49,006 nucleotides of DNA from Actinomycetes bacterium (GCA_021793515.1 JAJYSP010000023.1:1-49006); one strand, 5' to 3'; shown: positions 24,752 to 33,643, counted from the first letter of the stretch. Translations and numbers: made by a program. Notes: generated from the letters alone by a model not told the origin.

Positions 24752-26407
24752 ATGCCTAAAGTCTACGAAGCACTTGCCGACGCCTTCATCGCCGAGGGCA
24801 CGACGGCCGTCTTTGGCATGATGGGCGACGCCAACATGCACTGGATGACCGCGATGGCCGATCGTGGGGCGATGCTCTACGAGGCTCGCCACGAGGGTTC
24901 TGGCCTGGCGATGGCGGACGGGTGGGCGCGGGGCGCCGCACGGCCCGGGGTCGCGAGCACCACGAGCGGTCCCGGGGTCACCCAACTCGCCACGAGTCTC
25001 GTGTGCGCCCGGCGCGCCGGCACACCGCTGGTCGTGTTCTGTGGTGAAGTCGCGCTCGGGGACCTCGGTGCCGTCCAATATCTCGACCAGGCACGGTTCG
25101 CCGACGGCGTCGAGTGCGGATTTGTTCAGGTATCCTCACCCGCCCGGGCACAAGAGGCCGTGCAGCGGGCGTTCTTCTTGGCGCGCACCGAGTCACGCCC
25201 GATGATGGTCAGTGCGCCGAGTGACGTGCAGCAGGTGGAGTTCGACGGACCCGAGTCCTACGTCCCCTCCACCGACCTCATCGACACGGCGCCTCGACGA
25301 CCCGACGCGCAGCGCGTTTCTACCGCCGCGGACATCCTCGCACGGAGCGAACGCGTGGTGATCCTCGTCGGTCGGGGCGCTCGCGTCGCTGACGCGGCCA
25401 GCGCCGTCCTGGACTTGCAGGAGCGCACGCACGCACTGATCACGACCACGCTGCAGGCGAAGAACTGGCTCCGCGATCGGACGCCGTACTTCGCGGGCAT
25501 CTCCGGCCTGTATGGCACCTCGACCGCTCACGAGTTGCTCCAGGAGGCCGACTGCGTCGTCGCGATCGGTGCGAGCCTCAACCGCTTCACCACCGAGCAC
25601 GGCTACCTCTACCCCGAGGCGCGGTTCATCCATATCGACCGCGCCGACCAGGTGGTCACCGGTACCGGGGTGCCCGTGGACTGCTACCTGCGAGGTGACG
25701 CGAACGAATCCCTCGAGGACCTCCTTCGCGCACTCCCCGATAGCCCGACCTCTTCGGTCGGATATCACACCACCGAGGTCGCGGACCGGCTCCGCGACGC
25801 GGACGCGGTCGGCGAGCCATTCGTGCACGAGAGCGATCGGCTCGATCCGCGCGAGGTCATTCTGGCACTCGACGAGCTGATTCCAGGCGAAATCCCCCTC
25901 GTCACGGGCAGCGGCCACCAGACCGACTTCGGGACGATGCTGTTCACCCGCCCCCGTGAGATTGTGACGAACTACGGCCTTTTCGGCGCGATCGGACAGG
26001 CACCGATGCTCACGATGGGTTGGAGCGCGGGCCGCGGTGACCGTCCGACGTTCGTCGTCGAGGGCGACGCGAGTTTCATCATGCACCTCGCCGAGTTCGA
26101 TACGGCCGTTCGCTATGGCTGGCCGGTGCTCATCGTGGTCATGAACGATGAGGCGCTGGGCGCCGAGTACCACAAGGCGGGCGCGCACGGACTGCGGCCG
26201 GAGCTCGCGGCCGTGCCGTCGCCCGATCTCGGTGCCGCGGCCGTAGCGCTCGGTGGTCGAGGTGCCCTGGTCCGCTCCATCGCCGAGCTCGAGACCGCCG
26301 TGCGCCAGTACGTCGCCGATCCGTCGCCGACCGTCATCGACGTGCGCATCACCCGTGAGGTTCTCAGCGTGCCGTTTCGCCGACTACTACGCGCCGAAGA
26401 CGTGTGA
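24752..26407 (+). CDS. ThDP-dependent enzyme (acetolactate synthase/benzoylformate decarboxylase-like)
   Basis: A 551-residue protein with the three-domain layout of ThDP-dependent decarboxylases and carboligases. The N-terminal PYR domain has Glu in EARHEGSGLAMADGWAR near residue 50, which activates ThDP. The middle domain lies at about 195-330 (ILVGRGARVADAASAV). The C-terminal PP domain has the metal/diphosphate motif beginning VEGDASF near 433 and ending VMNDEALGAEYH near 462. It could decarboxylate a 2-oxo acid or join two carbonyl compounds; its exact reaction cannot be read from sequence. It follows the LigJ-like gene by 12 nt with GAGGA before ATG 24752, so it is in the same operon. 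It is not the biosynthetic acetolactate synthase, as no small subunit is present. Confidence 0.86.
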   Translation: MPKVYEALADAFIAEGTTAVFGMMGDANMHWMTAMADRGAMLYEARHEGSGLAMADGWARGAARPGVASTTSGPGVTQLATSLVCARRAGTPLVVFCGEVALGDLGAVQYLDQARFADGVECGFVQVSSPARAQEAVQRAFFLARTESRPMMVSAPSDVQQVEFDGPESYVPSTDLIDTAPRRPDAQRVSTAADILARSERVVILVGRGARVADAASAVLDLQERTHALITTTLQAKNWLRDRTPYFAGISGLYGTSTAHELLQEADCVVAIGASLNRFTTEHGYLYPEARFIHIDRADQVVTGTGVPVDCYLRGDANESLEDLLRALPDSPTSSVGYHTTEVADRLRDADAVGEPFVHESDRLDPREVILALDELIPGEIPLVTGSGHQTDFGTMLFTRPREIVTNYGLFGAIGQAPMLTMGWSAGRGDRPTFVVEGDASFIMHLAEFDTAVRYGWPVLIVVMNDEALGAEYHKAGAHGLRPELAAVPSPDLGAAAVALGGRGALVRSIAELETAVRQYVADPSPTVIDVRITREVLSVPFRRLLRAEDV

Positions 26408-26478
26408 GCCACTAACAGCCCGATCATCGAAACCGTCGGACGCCCCAGATCCCAGTCGCAAACAGAAAGGCTTTTCAG

Positions 26479-27381
26479 ATGTCGATCACCGAAATCCAGT
26501 ATTTGATCAACGACACTCAACTGGCCGGCGCCGCGCAGAGCGCACTTGAGGCGCAGCCGGCCATCACGTCGGTCACCGCATCCGTAATCCGACCCGTGCA
26601 CAACGGCTTCAAGGCCTTCGCGCGCGGGGACGGCTTTGACGTGAGCGAAGTGGCTATCGTGACGATCCTCCAGGCCATCGCGCACGATCGACCCGTACTG
26701 TTCCTGCCACTGACGGCACTCGGGCGCTACCAGCACCAGACGCTGATCAGCACCGAACAACGCCAGGTCGCGGACCTGCCCGGGCGTACCGTGGGTGTGC
26801 GTTCGTGGAGCCAGACCACCGGGATGTGGGTGCGAGGCATCCTCATGCACCAGTACGACGTCGACTTGCACTCAGTGCAGTGGCGCACCTATGAGGGCGG
26901 ACACCTCGACGAGCAAGCGGACCCGACGTGGGTCGAGCACGCGGAAGAGGGCGCCAGCCTGGCGAAAGATCTGCTGAGTGGTCGCGTGGACTACGCGATC
27001 ATGGGTAACGATCGCCCCGACGCGCCGAACGTGCGCGACGTCATCCCCGAGGCGAAGAAGGTCGCGGCGGCGTGGGCGGAACAGGTCGGGTTCATCCCTG
27101 TCAATCACGTGTTCGGTGTTCGTGAGGCGGTCGCACGAGAGTTGGGTGACGCGATCTGTGGGGTGTACGACGCGATCGCGGGTAGCCTGCGCGCGCGTCA
27201 GGCCGACACGAGTGGTCCCGTCACGGAACCGTTCGGTTTTGCGGCCCTGCGTCCCGCGGTGTCTGCGGCGGCGCAGTACGCGTGGGAACAGGAACTGCTT
27301 CCGCGTCGCGTCACCTACGACGAACTAGTCGAGCGCACCACATCGGCGCTGGGCGTCACGGCGACCCGCCTGGGTGCCTGA
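26479..27381 (+). CDS. 4,5-dihydroxyphthalate decarboxylase-like protein (paralogue 2, divergent)
   Basis: A 300-residue member of the same PBP2-fold decarboxylase-like family as 21117 and 27490. The shared motif appears as GVRSWSQTTGMWVRG near residue 110, followed by VDLHSVQWRTYEGGH and FIPVNHVFGVREAVAREL. It is the most divergent of the three: the FHH pair of the others is replaced by YQHQ near residue 90, and the N-terminus (SITEIQYLINDTQLAGAAQ) is unlike theirs. There is no signal peptide. ATG 26479 has AGAAAGG upstream and lies 71 nt after the ThDP gene. It might have a different substrate, or act as a partner or sensor rather than an enzyme. Confidence 0.72.
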   Translation: MSITEIQYLINDTQLAGAAQSALEAQPAITSVTASVIRPVHNGFKAFARGDGFDVSEVAIVTILQAIAHDRPVLFLPLTALGRYQHQTLISTEQRQVADLPGRTVGVRSWSQTTGMWVRGILMHQYDVDLHSVQWRTYEGGHLDEQADPTWVEHAEEGASLAKDLLSGRVDYAIMGNDRPDAPNVRDVIPEAKKVAAAWAEQVGFIPVNHVFGVREAVARELGDAICGVYDAIAGSLRARQADTSGPVTEPFGFAALRPAVSAAAQYAWEQELLPRRVTYDELVERTTSALGVTATRLGA

Positions 27382-27390
27382 AGAGTCAGG

Positions 27391-27403
27391 ATTGTTTGAC
27401 ATT
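27391..27403. promoter_or_regulatory. GntR/FadR-type operator candidate 3
   Basis: ATTGTTTGACATT resembles candidate 1 (arms ATTGT / ACATT, one mismatch to a perfect palindrome). It overlaps a TTGACA hexamer at 27396-27401 in the AT-rich promoter region of the gene at 27490. Confidence 0.45.
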
Positions 27404-27454
27404 CTTCTCACATATACTTGTATTATCCGTAGTTTCATGTAGAATTACCCAGAA

Positions 27455-27465
27455 TTGTAAAACAA
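27455..27465. promoter_or_regulatory. GntR/FadR-type operator candidate 4
   Basis: TTGTAAAACAA is TTGT-N3-ACAA, the same layout as candidate 2. It lies 25 bp before the start codon at 27490. Confidence 0.55.
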
Positions 27466-27489
27466 AGTCGTATTTTAGATCGGAGTTGC

Positions 27490-28386
27490 ATGACTGGTCC
27501 ATGGACCATCGCATTGCGCGATTATGCCCACACCATTCCACTCAAGGATGGCACGGTCGTGCCAGAGGGCGTGGAGCTCAACTTTGTGGACGTCGAGCCG
27601 ATCCATCGGGCGTTCGCACCGATGGTGCGCGATAGCGCCTACGACATTTCCGAGCTCGCGATCGCCACGCTGTTCCAAGCGGTCGATGCGCAACGGCCGA
27701 TCGTCGCGCTTCCAGTCGTGCTCCACGGTAACTTTCATCACCGCTCGATATCCGTGCTCGACGGGCAAACCCGCGTACGTCCCGAGGACCTCGCCGGGCG
27801 CCGCGTCGGGGTGCGTGCCTATAGCCAGACGACGGGACTCTGGGTGCGTGGGATTCTCAGTGACGGTTATGGCGTCCGGGCTCAGGATGTGACCTGGGTG
27901 ACCACGGAAGGCCCGCACGTGACCTCGGCGGTCGAGCCCGACAACGTCGAGCGGACCGACGCCAAGCTCGTCGATCTCCTCACCGCCGAGGAACTCGCGG
28001 CGGTCGTGATAGGGGCGCGCTCCGCCGACCACGTCGAGAATCTCACCCCACTGCTTTCGGACTGGAAGGAACGTCAAGAGCAGTATTACGCCGAGCACGG
28101 CTGGGTGCCAATCAACCACGTGGCAGTCGTGCGACGTGAACTGGTCGAGTCGAACCCCGATGGTGTTCGGGCCGTGTACCTTGCACTGCAGCGAGGCATC
28201 GACCTGGCGTGTCCCGAGACGCCGACGGATTCGACGCGAGAGCTCGTTGTGCGATACGGCGTCACCGAGACACTCCTGTCGACGTTCGAAACCGCGCTTC
28301 GTTACGCTCGCGAGCAGAACGTGATCCACACGACCATCACCGCAGCGGAGATCTTCGCACCGTTTGGCGAGTTCGTGGGGGAATAG
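27490..28386 (+). CDS. 4,5-dihydroxyphthalate decarboxylase-like protein (paralogue 3)
   Basis: A 298-residue protein of the dihydroxyphthalate decarboxylase-like PBP2 family. It contains VVLHGNFHHRSISV near residue 80, GVRAYSQTTGLWVRG near 115 and WVPINHVAVVRREL near 210, and is close to paralogue 1 in these motifs. It has no signal peptide and should be cytoplasmic. ATG 27490 has CGGAG just upstream. Unlike the preceding genes it is separated by a 108-bp AT-rich gap carrying two GntR-type palindromes, so it starts a second transcription unit that runs into the amidohydrolase and the ABC importer. Its substrate may be the compound brought in by that importer, but this is inference. Confidence 0.82.
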   Translation: MTGPWTIALRDYAHTIPLKDGTVVPEGVELNFVDVEPIHRAFAPMVRDSAYDISELAIATLFQAVDAQRPIVALPVVLHGNFHHRSISVLDGQTRVRPEDLAGRRVGVRAYSQTTGLWVRGILSDGYGVRAQDVTWVTTEGPHVTSAVEPDNVERTDAKLVDLLTAEELAAVVIGARSADHVENLTPLLSDWKERQEQYYAEHGWVPINHVAVVRRELVESNPDGVRAVYLALQRGIDLACPETPTDSTRELVVRYGVTETLLSTFETALRYAREQNVIHTTITAAEIFAPFGEFVGE

Positions 28387-28438
28387 CGGTCGGTGATCGG
28401 ACCGCCCGTACGTTCCATCACCATCCAGAGGGGGACTA

Positions 28439-29341
28439 ATGCAGTATTTCGATACTCACACACACGCGGTGTCGGCGGACACGACCACGTATCCGCCGAA
28501 GCCGCTCGGCGGTACTCGATCGGAGTGGTCTCAGACCCGCGCGGTTGACGTCGATGGCCTGATCCGAAGCCTCGATGACGCGCAGGTCGAACGAGCGGTG
28601 CTCGTGCAGGCCTCCACGGTCTACGGCTTCGATAACCGCTACGCCGCGGCAGTGCTGGCGCAGCACCCCGACCGGTTCGTCGGGGTCGGCTCGGTTGACT
28701 TCCTAGCCCCGTCGGCCGTGGACGACCTCCGTCGACTCATCGAGCAAGCCGGATTCAGCGGCGTCAGGATCCGAGTCTCCGACGGCAGCACCAAGGTGCC
28801 GACACCAGGGTCGGGCCTGACCGACGAGCGGATGCGCGACGTTTGGGACTACGTCACTGATAACAACGTCCCCGTGTGCATCCAAATGCACTCGAAGGAC
28901 GCGCCGAAACTCGCTGAGATCCTTACCGCGCACCCAACGATGACGGTACTGCTCGACCACCTCGGTCGGCCCGATGCCTCCGGCGGAGCGCCCTACCAAA
29001 ACCTCGTCGAGCTCGGGCAGTTGGCTCAGTTCGCGGGTGTCCATCTGAAGATCACACCGCCCGCGATCAAGCGCCTGTCCGAACAGCCGGACGCGGACGT
29101 CACCAAAGTCCTCGCCGGCTTGATCGAGATCTTCGGCGCAGAGCGTTTTACGTGGGGGTCCAACTTCCCGGCCTCCGCGGGCTCACTGTCGGCGCTGCTC
29201 GCGTCCATCGAAGGGTATCTGCCCGCACTCGATCCGGAGAGCCTCGCAGCGATCCTTGGTGGCAACGCGACTCGGATCTACACGCGCAACCGCGTGGCAA
29301 CACCCCTGCCCTACACCAACCCGGGTGCAGGCTTAAGGTAA
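28439..29341 (+). CDS. amidohydrolase-family metal-dependent hydrolase (paralogue of 20239-21093)
   Basis: A 300-residue amidohydrolase-2 family TIM barrel. The metal motif is FDTHTHA at the N-terminus; MTVLLDHLGRPDA near residue 180 and ERFTWGSNFPASAG near 240 are the later active-site segments. It shares AVLVQAST.YGFDN and a PKPLGGTRSEW segment with the protein at 20239, so the two arose by duplication and lie one in each arm of the regulon. Related enzymes hydrolyse lactones or 2-pyrones in aromatic catabolism. ATG 28439 has GAGGGGG upstream. It lies 10 nt before the binding-protein gene, in the same operon. Confidence 0.84.
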   Translation: MQYFDTHTHAVSADTTTYPPKPLGGTRSEWSQTRAVDVDGLIRSLDDAQVERAVLVQASTVYGFDNRYAAAVLAQHPDRFVGVGSVDFLAPSAVDDLRRLIEQAGFSGVRIRVSDGSTKVPTPGSGLTDERMRDVWDYVTDNNVPVCIQMHSKDAPKLAEILTAHPTMTVLLDHLGRPDASGGAPYQNLVELGQLAQFAGVHLKITPPAIKRLSEQPDADVTKVLAGLIEIFGAERFTWGSNFPASAGSLSALLASIEGYLPALDPESLAAILGGNATRIYTRNRVATPLPYTNPGAGLR

Positions 29342-29351
29342 AGGAGAAATC

Positions 29352-30449
29352 ATGAAACATCGAATCAGAGGTGCCCTGACGACGAGGTCACGCGGTCCTG
29401 TGACGTCCGTCGCAGTGCTCGCGGTCGTGGCGCTCACCCTGACCACTGGCGGTACGGCGTATTCGGCGAGCAAGCTGCCCACCACGATGAAGGCGCTGGT
29501 CAAGCAAGCCAAGAAGGAAGGCCAGGTCAACTGGTCGGCCCCGAAGCTCCAAAAGCAGATGCAGGGCGCGATCGATCTCTTCGAGAAGAAGTACCCGGGC
29601 ATCACGGTGAATTACAGCGACACCAATGCCCCTACCCAGGTCAACCAGCTCCAGATCGAGGAGGCCGCCAATAAAGTCTCCGTCGACGTCGCGGCCGCGG
29701 GCGGGCTGACCGTCATACCGTCTCTCAAGATGGCCAATTACGTTAAATGGACGAATTACGGCGTCAAGCAAATTGACTCAGTCTTTGGCAACAAGATGAT
29801 CTACATCTGGGCGTCACCCAAGGTCTGGGTCTACAACACCAAGTTGCTCCAAGCGGCGAACGTACCCAAGACGTGGAATGACATCCTGCACCTCAGTGTG
29901 CCGGGCAGCCAAATTGCAATCGAGTCGCGCGCGTCGTTCATGTCCGTTTGGGCCGACGACCCGACGATGGGCAAGACCAATGGCTTGGCGTGGGCGCAGC
30001 AACTCACGACTCTCAGGCCTCACTGGACGTCGAACACTACGCAGTCCGAGGCACTCGTTGCATCCGGTCAGGCCGCCTTCGGCACGAGCCTCATGAACCT
30101 CGTCCTCAAGGACGAGAAGGCTGGGGCTCCCGTGGCCATCGCGCCCATTCCGAACACGAGTACGAATGAGACCTTTATCTACGTGCCCAAGGGCGCCCCG
30201 CATCTTGCCGCAGCGGTGTTATTGTCATCGTTCCTCTCCTCGCCCGCGGCGCAGGCCGCGCTCGAACTGGATTACAATTCGCGCATTCCACGCAGTACGA
30301 ACTGTTCGAATCCCGGCACTAATTTGGTCCTCAAAACGCTCTGCGGCGCTGGGATCAAGTGGTACTCGACGCCGACGCTCGCGGCGTACAAATCCCTCAA
30401 CAATTACTTCCCGAAGGCTCAAATAGCCATGGGAACGTTCATCGGTTAG
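29352..30449 (+). CDS. ABC importer extracellular solute-binding protein
   Basis: A 365-residue exported binding protein of the iron(III)/spermidine/thiamine-type cluster. Residues 1-39 form a Sec signal peptide (KHRIRGALTTRSRG, hydrophobic VAVLAVVALTLTTGG, cleavage near AYSA). There is no lipobox Cys, which is unusual in a Gram-positive-type cell unless the protein is held in another way. Typical parts are LVKQAKKEGQVNWSAP, FEKKYPGITVNYSD, WVYNTKLL..VPKTWNDIL and FLSSPAAQAAL. ATG 29352 is preceded by AAAGGAG. The permease and ATPase follow directly, so this is a full importer. Family members bind metal complexes, polyamines, thiamine or organic anions; here the catabolic context favours an organic acid. 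Confidence 0.86.
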   Translation: MKHRIRGALTTRSRGPVTSVAVLAVVALTLTTGGTAYSASKLPTTMKALVKQAKKEGQVNWSAPKLQKQMQGAIDLFEKKYPGITVNYSDTNAPTQVNQLQIEEAANKVSVDVAAAGGLTVIPSLKMANYVKWTNYGVKQIDSVFGNKMIYIWASPKVWVYNTKLLQAANVPKTWNDILHLSVPGSQIAIESRASFMSVWADDPTMGKTNGLAWAQQLTTLRPHWTSNTTQSEALVASGQAAFGTSLMNLVLKDEKAGAPVAIAPIPNTSTNETFIYVPKGAPHLAAAVLLSSFLSSPAAQAALELDYNSRIPRSTNCSNPGTNLVLKTLCGAGIKWYSTPTLAAYKSLNNYFPKAQIAMGTFIG

Positions 30450-30458
30450 GCAGTCCAC

Positions 30459-32252
30459 ATGTCGATGAAGGATGCGGTCCCGGGGTTGACCGCGGAGGAG
30501 GGGGCTGTTCGACGCGCCCCCTCCTCCGGCCCCGGCCGCAAAGCAAGCGCGCCAAGAGGGATGCGGTCATGGCCACATACCTTGTTCAATGTGGTGCTGG
30601 CCATAATCGTGGCCTACCTCGTCCTTGTCCCACTCGTGATCTTGCTGTTCAGCAGCTTCAAGAACTCCGGGACGAGTCTGCCGTTCCAGGTGCCGGGCTT
30701 TTCCATTGCGAACTACTCATCGATATTTACGTCGTCTCGGCTCGCGTCGGTGTCGTTCAACACCTTCGTCTACGTCGTTGGCGCGTTACTCGTTTCACTC
30801 GTCTGCAGTGTGGGCCTCGCCTACCTCTTCGAGCGGACCGACATCCCGGGTCGCAGGGTGTTGGAGCCGCTGGCGTTAGCGCCGATGGCAGTCCCAGTGA
30901 CGGTCATGGCCATCGCGTGGGCACTCGTGGCGAACCCGGCAAACGGACCAATTGCGATTCTCGTGAGGCAGTTCTTCGGCGTAAATATCGACATCTACAC
31001 CATGCCCGGGATGATTCTCGTCATGGGCCTCTTCGGTGTCCCGAGCATGTACCTGATGATCGCGCCGGCGCTGGCGTCGATTGGCCCGGAGTTTGAGGAG
31101 GCCGCAGCAACGCTCGGCGCTCCGCTCCGCCGCCGGCTCCGCCTCATCGTGTTGCCGCTAATCGGACCGGCGGTGTCGGCGGCGTCGCTTCTCCTCGTCG
31201 TGATAATCCTCGAGGGCTTCGCGATCCCTGCGATCCTCGGTCTGCCCAAGCAGATCTTCGTATTCAGCAGCCTTATCCAGTACTACTTACAAAATCCAAC
31301 CGGCGTCGCGAACTACGGGCAGGCCAGTACCTATGGCATCCTCATCCTCATCATCACTATGGCGCTGACCATCGTTTACCGGCGTCGGACGCGCCACGCC
31401 GAACGGTACCGTGTCGTCACCGGCAAAGGGTACCGTCGTTCGCGGACGTCGCTCGGTCGCTGGCGTGCCCCGATCGCGATCGTCGTGTGGCTGTACATGA
31501 TCTTCAGTGTGCTCCTGCCGATCTTTGCGCTGATCTGGACCAGCCTCTCGCCGTACAACCGTCCGATCACGTGGAGTGGTCTGGGGACCATGACGGTCAA
31601 TAACTACACCGATATCTTCACGGCGCCGGGTATGAGTCAGATCCTCAGCAACACCGCTCAAGTCGTGCTGGTGACCGCAACGGTGACCACTGCACTGTCG
31701 CTCTGGATCGCGCTGTCGGCGTCGCGGCGGAGCTTTCGCGGCAGTGGACTGTTGATGGAATCTACGTCGCTCGTCCTCGGCATTCCGAGCGTGGTGCTCG
31801 GCGCGGCCGTGCTGTTTCTGTACCTATTCCTCCCCCTACCGATATTTGACACTCCCTGGATCATCATCGTCGCCCTCGTCACGAGGTTCCTCCCGCGAGG
31901 ATCAAGGCTTCTTCAGGCCGCATTGCTCCAGTTGGACGATGGCTTAATGGAAGCAGCGCAGGTGACGGGCGCGTCACCGTTCACCGTGACACGAACGGTC
32001 CTGTTGCCACTACTGCGACCGGCAATGCTGAAGACCTGGTTGTGGATCTTCGCGCATGCGCTCGGCGAACTCCCCATCGCGCTGCTGTTGACGAGCGCGC
32101 ACAACAATACGCTCGTGGTGCAGTTGTGGAACCTCTTCACCACGAGCGCCGACTACCCCCACGCGTGTGCGCTCGCAGTATTTATCCTGACAATTTCAAC
32201 CGTCGCCGTCCTCGTAGTGAATCGGCGCGAAACCAATGGGGGTGTGGCGTGA
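30459..32252 (+). CDS. ABC importer permease, fused double-domain (FbpB/ThiP type)
   Basis: A 597-residue integral membrane protein with about twelve transmembrane helices in two homologous halves, as in iron(III) and thiamine importers where one chain forms the whole channel. Each half has an EAA coupling loop: EEAAATLGAPLRRRLRLIVL near residue 213 and MEAAQVTGASPFTVTRTVLL near 497. These contact the ATPase. The N-terminal 45 residues are a soluble Pro/Arg-rich tail. ATG 30459 lies 9 nt after the binding-protein stop with no strong ribosome binding site; ATG 30465 is an alternative. The stop overlaps the ATPase start (GTGA). Confidence 0.88.
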   Translation: MSMKDAVPGLTAEEGAVRRAPSSGPGRKASAPRGMRSWPHTLFNVVLAIIVAYLVLVPLVILLFSSFKNSGTSLPFQVPGFSIANYSSIFTSSRLASVSFNTFVYVVGALLVSLVCSVGLAYLFERTDIPGRRVLEPLALAPMAVPVTVMAIAWALVANPANGPIAILVRQFFGVNIDIYTMPGMILVMGLFGVPSMYLMIAPALASIGPEFEEAAATLGAPLRRRLRLIVLPLIGPAVSAASLLLVVIILEGFAIPAILGLPKQIFVFSSLIQYYLQNPTGVANYGQASTYGILILIITMALTIVYRRRTRHAERYRVVTGKGYRRSRTSLGRWRAPIAIVVWLYMIFSVLLPIFALIWTSLSPYNRPITWSGLGTMTVNNYTDIFTAPGMSQILSNTAQVVLVTATVTTALSLWIALSASRRSFRGSGLLMESTSLVLGIPSVVLGAAVLFLYLFLPLPIFDTPWIIIVALVTRFLPRGSRLLQAALLQLDDGLMEAAQVTGASPFTVTRTVLLPLLRPAMLKTWLWIFAHALGELPIALLLTSAHNNTLVVQLWNLFTTSADYPHACALAVFILTISTVAVLVVNRRETNGGVA

Positions 32253-33394
32253 GCGATATCGCAGTCACCGTGACCGATGAAAACTCAATTACCGTGCAAC
32301 AGCTCCGGAAGCGATACGGCGGCGCGCAGGCAACCGAACCCTCGTACGCCGTCGATGGCGTATCGTTCGAGGTCCCCAAGGGCCAGTTCATCACGTTGGT
32401 CGGACCGAGCGGATGCGGCAAGACGACGACGTTGCGCTGCATCGCTGGACTCGAGCAACCCACTGAGGGCCGCATCACGATCGCGGGTCGCGTGGTCTTC
32501 GACGGCGCAGGACGCCGGACCGTGCGGACCGAGGATCGGCCGATCGCGATGGTCCCCCAGTCCTACGGCATCTGGCCGCACATGACCGTGCTCGAGAATG
32601 TGGCGTTCCCGCTCCGTCACGGTCGGAACCGTAAGGGCCAGCATGACATTCGCGAACGGGCGCTCGCGATGCTCGACCAGGTCGGGCTCGCCGCCTACGC
32701 CGAACGCTGGGCGACGCAGCTGAGCGGCGGCCAGCAGCAGCGGCTATCGCTCGCCCGGGCGCTCATCGCCGAGCCGGAGGTACTCTTGCTCGATGAGCCG
32801 TTGTCGAACCTCGACGCGAAACTTCGAACGAGACTTCGCATCGAGCTCCGGGAGTTTCAAGAACGGTTCGGAGTCACGACGGTCTACGTGACGCACGATC
32901 AGTCCGAGGCGTTGGCGTTGTCCGACACGGTCGTGCTCATGAACGAGGGACACGTCGAGCAGGTCGACCGGCCGAATCGGATCTACGAACAGCCCCAGTC
33001 GTCCTTCGCCGCCGACTTCATCGGCGGCGCGAACCTCATCCCGGTTCGCTCGGTCACGATGCGATCCGACGGCCTGTTGGCCGAGACCGATGCGGGCACA
33101 TTGCTCTGTGCGAGTGAGAACCAGGCCGGCCCGACCTCGGGCGGCTTCGTATGCGTGCGTCCCGAGAACGTGGAGGTCAGCGCTCGCACGTCGAGCGCGG
33201 GTACTGCCGACGGACTCAACGAGATCACCGGGAAAGTAACGGCGTCCGAATATCTCGGTGATCGACTGGAATTCATCCTTGATGTTCAAGGCGTGAGGTT
33301 GAAGGCGCAGACCCCGGCCAGTATGGGTGTGCGGCCGGGCGATGAGGTGACGGTTCGAATTGAACCGAGTCGGGCGCGGTATCTCGCGTCGTGA
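32249..33394 (+). CDS. ABC importer ATP-binding protein
   Basis: A 381-residue ABC ATPase that powers the importer encoded just upstream. It has Walker A GPSGCGKT near residue 52, the Q-loop at VPQSYGIWPHMT, the signature LSGGQQQR near 155, Walker B EVLLLDEPLSNLD near 175 and the switch His in VYVTHDQSEALAL. The C-terminal ~130 residues form a TOBE-type regulatory domain (FVCVRPENVEV; VTASEYLGDRLEFILDV). GTG 32249 overlaps the permease stop by 4 bp, so translation is coupled. An earlier in-frame start at 32042 lies deep inside the permease gene and is rejected. It is the last gene of the catabolic regulon. Confidence 0.92.
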   Translation: MSDIAVTVTDENSITVQQLRKRYGGAQATEPSYAVDGVSFEVPKGQFITLVGPSGCGKTTTLRCIAGLEQPTEGRITIAGRVVFDGAGRRTVRTEDRPIAMVPQSYGIWPHMTVLENVAFPLRHGRNRKGQHDIRERALAMLDQVGLAAYAERWATQLSGGQQQRLSLARALIAEPEVLLLDEPLSNLDAKLRTRLRIELREFQERFGVTTVYVTHDQSEALALSDTVVLMNEGHVEQVDRPNRIYEQPQSSFAADFIGGANLIPVRSVTMRSDGLLAETDAGTLLCASENQAGPTSGGFVCVRPENVEVSARTSSAGTADGLNEITGKVTASEYLGDRLEFILDVQGVRLKAQTPASMGVRPGDEVTVRIEPSRARYLAS

Positions 33395-33436
33395 CGTTTC
33401 GAGATGGTGGCGTCATCGGGCTGATCTTGCCTATGG

Positions 33437-33473
33437 CATCTCGATGACGAGTCATCCTCCCGTCATCGAGATG
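33437..33473. terminator. inverted repeat between convergent ABC ATPase and valS genes
   Basis: CATCTCGATGACG at 33437-33449 and its exact complement at 33461-33473 form a 13-bp stem with an 11-nt loop, between two convergent genes. There is no T-run, so it may be a bidirectional terminator of the actinobacterial kind. Confidence 0.5.
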
Positions 33474-33643
33474 GGGATGCTCCGGAGGCTGATTGATTGT
33501 CACGCGCCAGTAACACATGGCGCCCAATTGCATCGGTAAGCACGGGAAACCAGTACCAGTGCGCGATCGGACCGATGGATTTTCGGACGGTGATCACTTG
33601 GTGCCGGTCCGAGGTGAGCTCGGACTAGACGTTGGCGCTTCGA

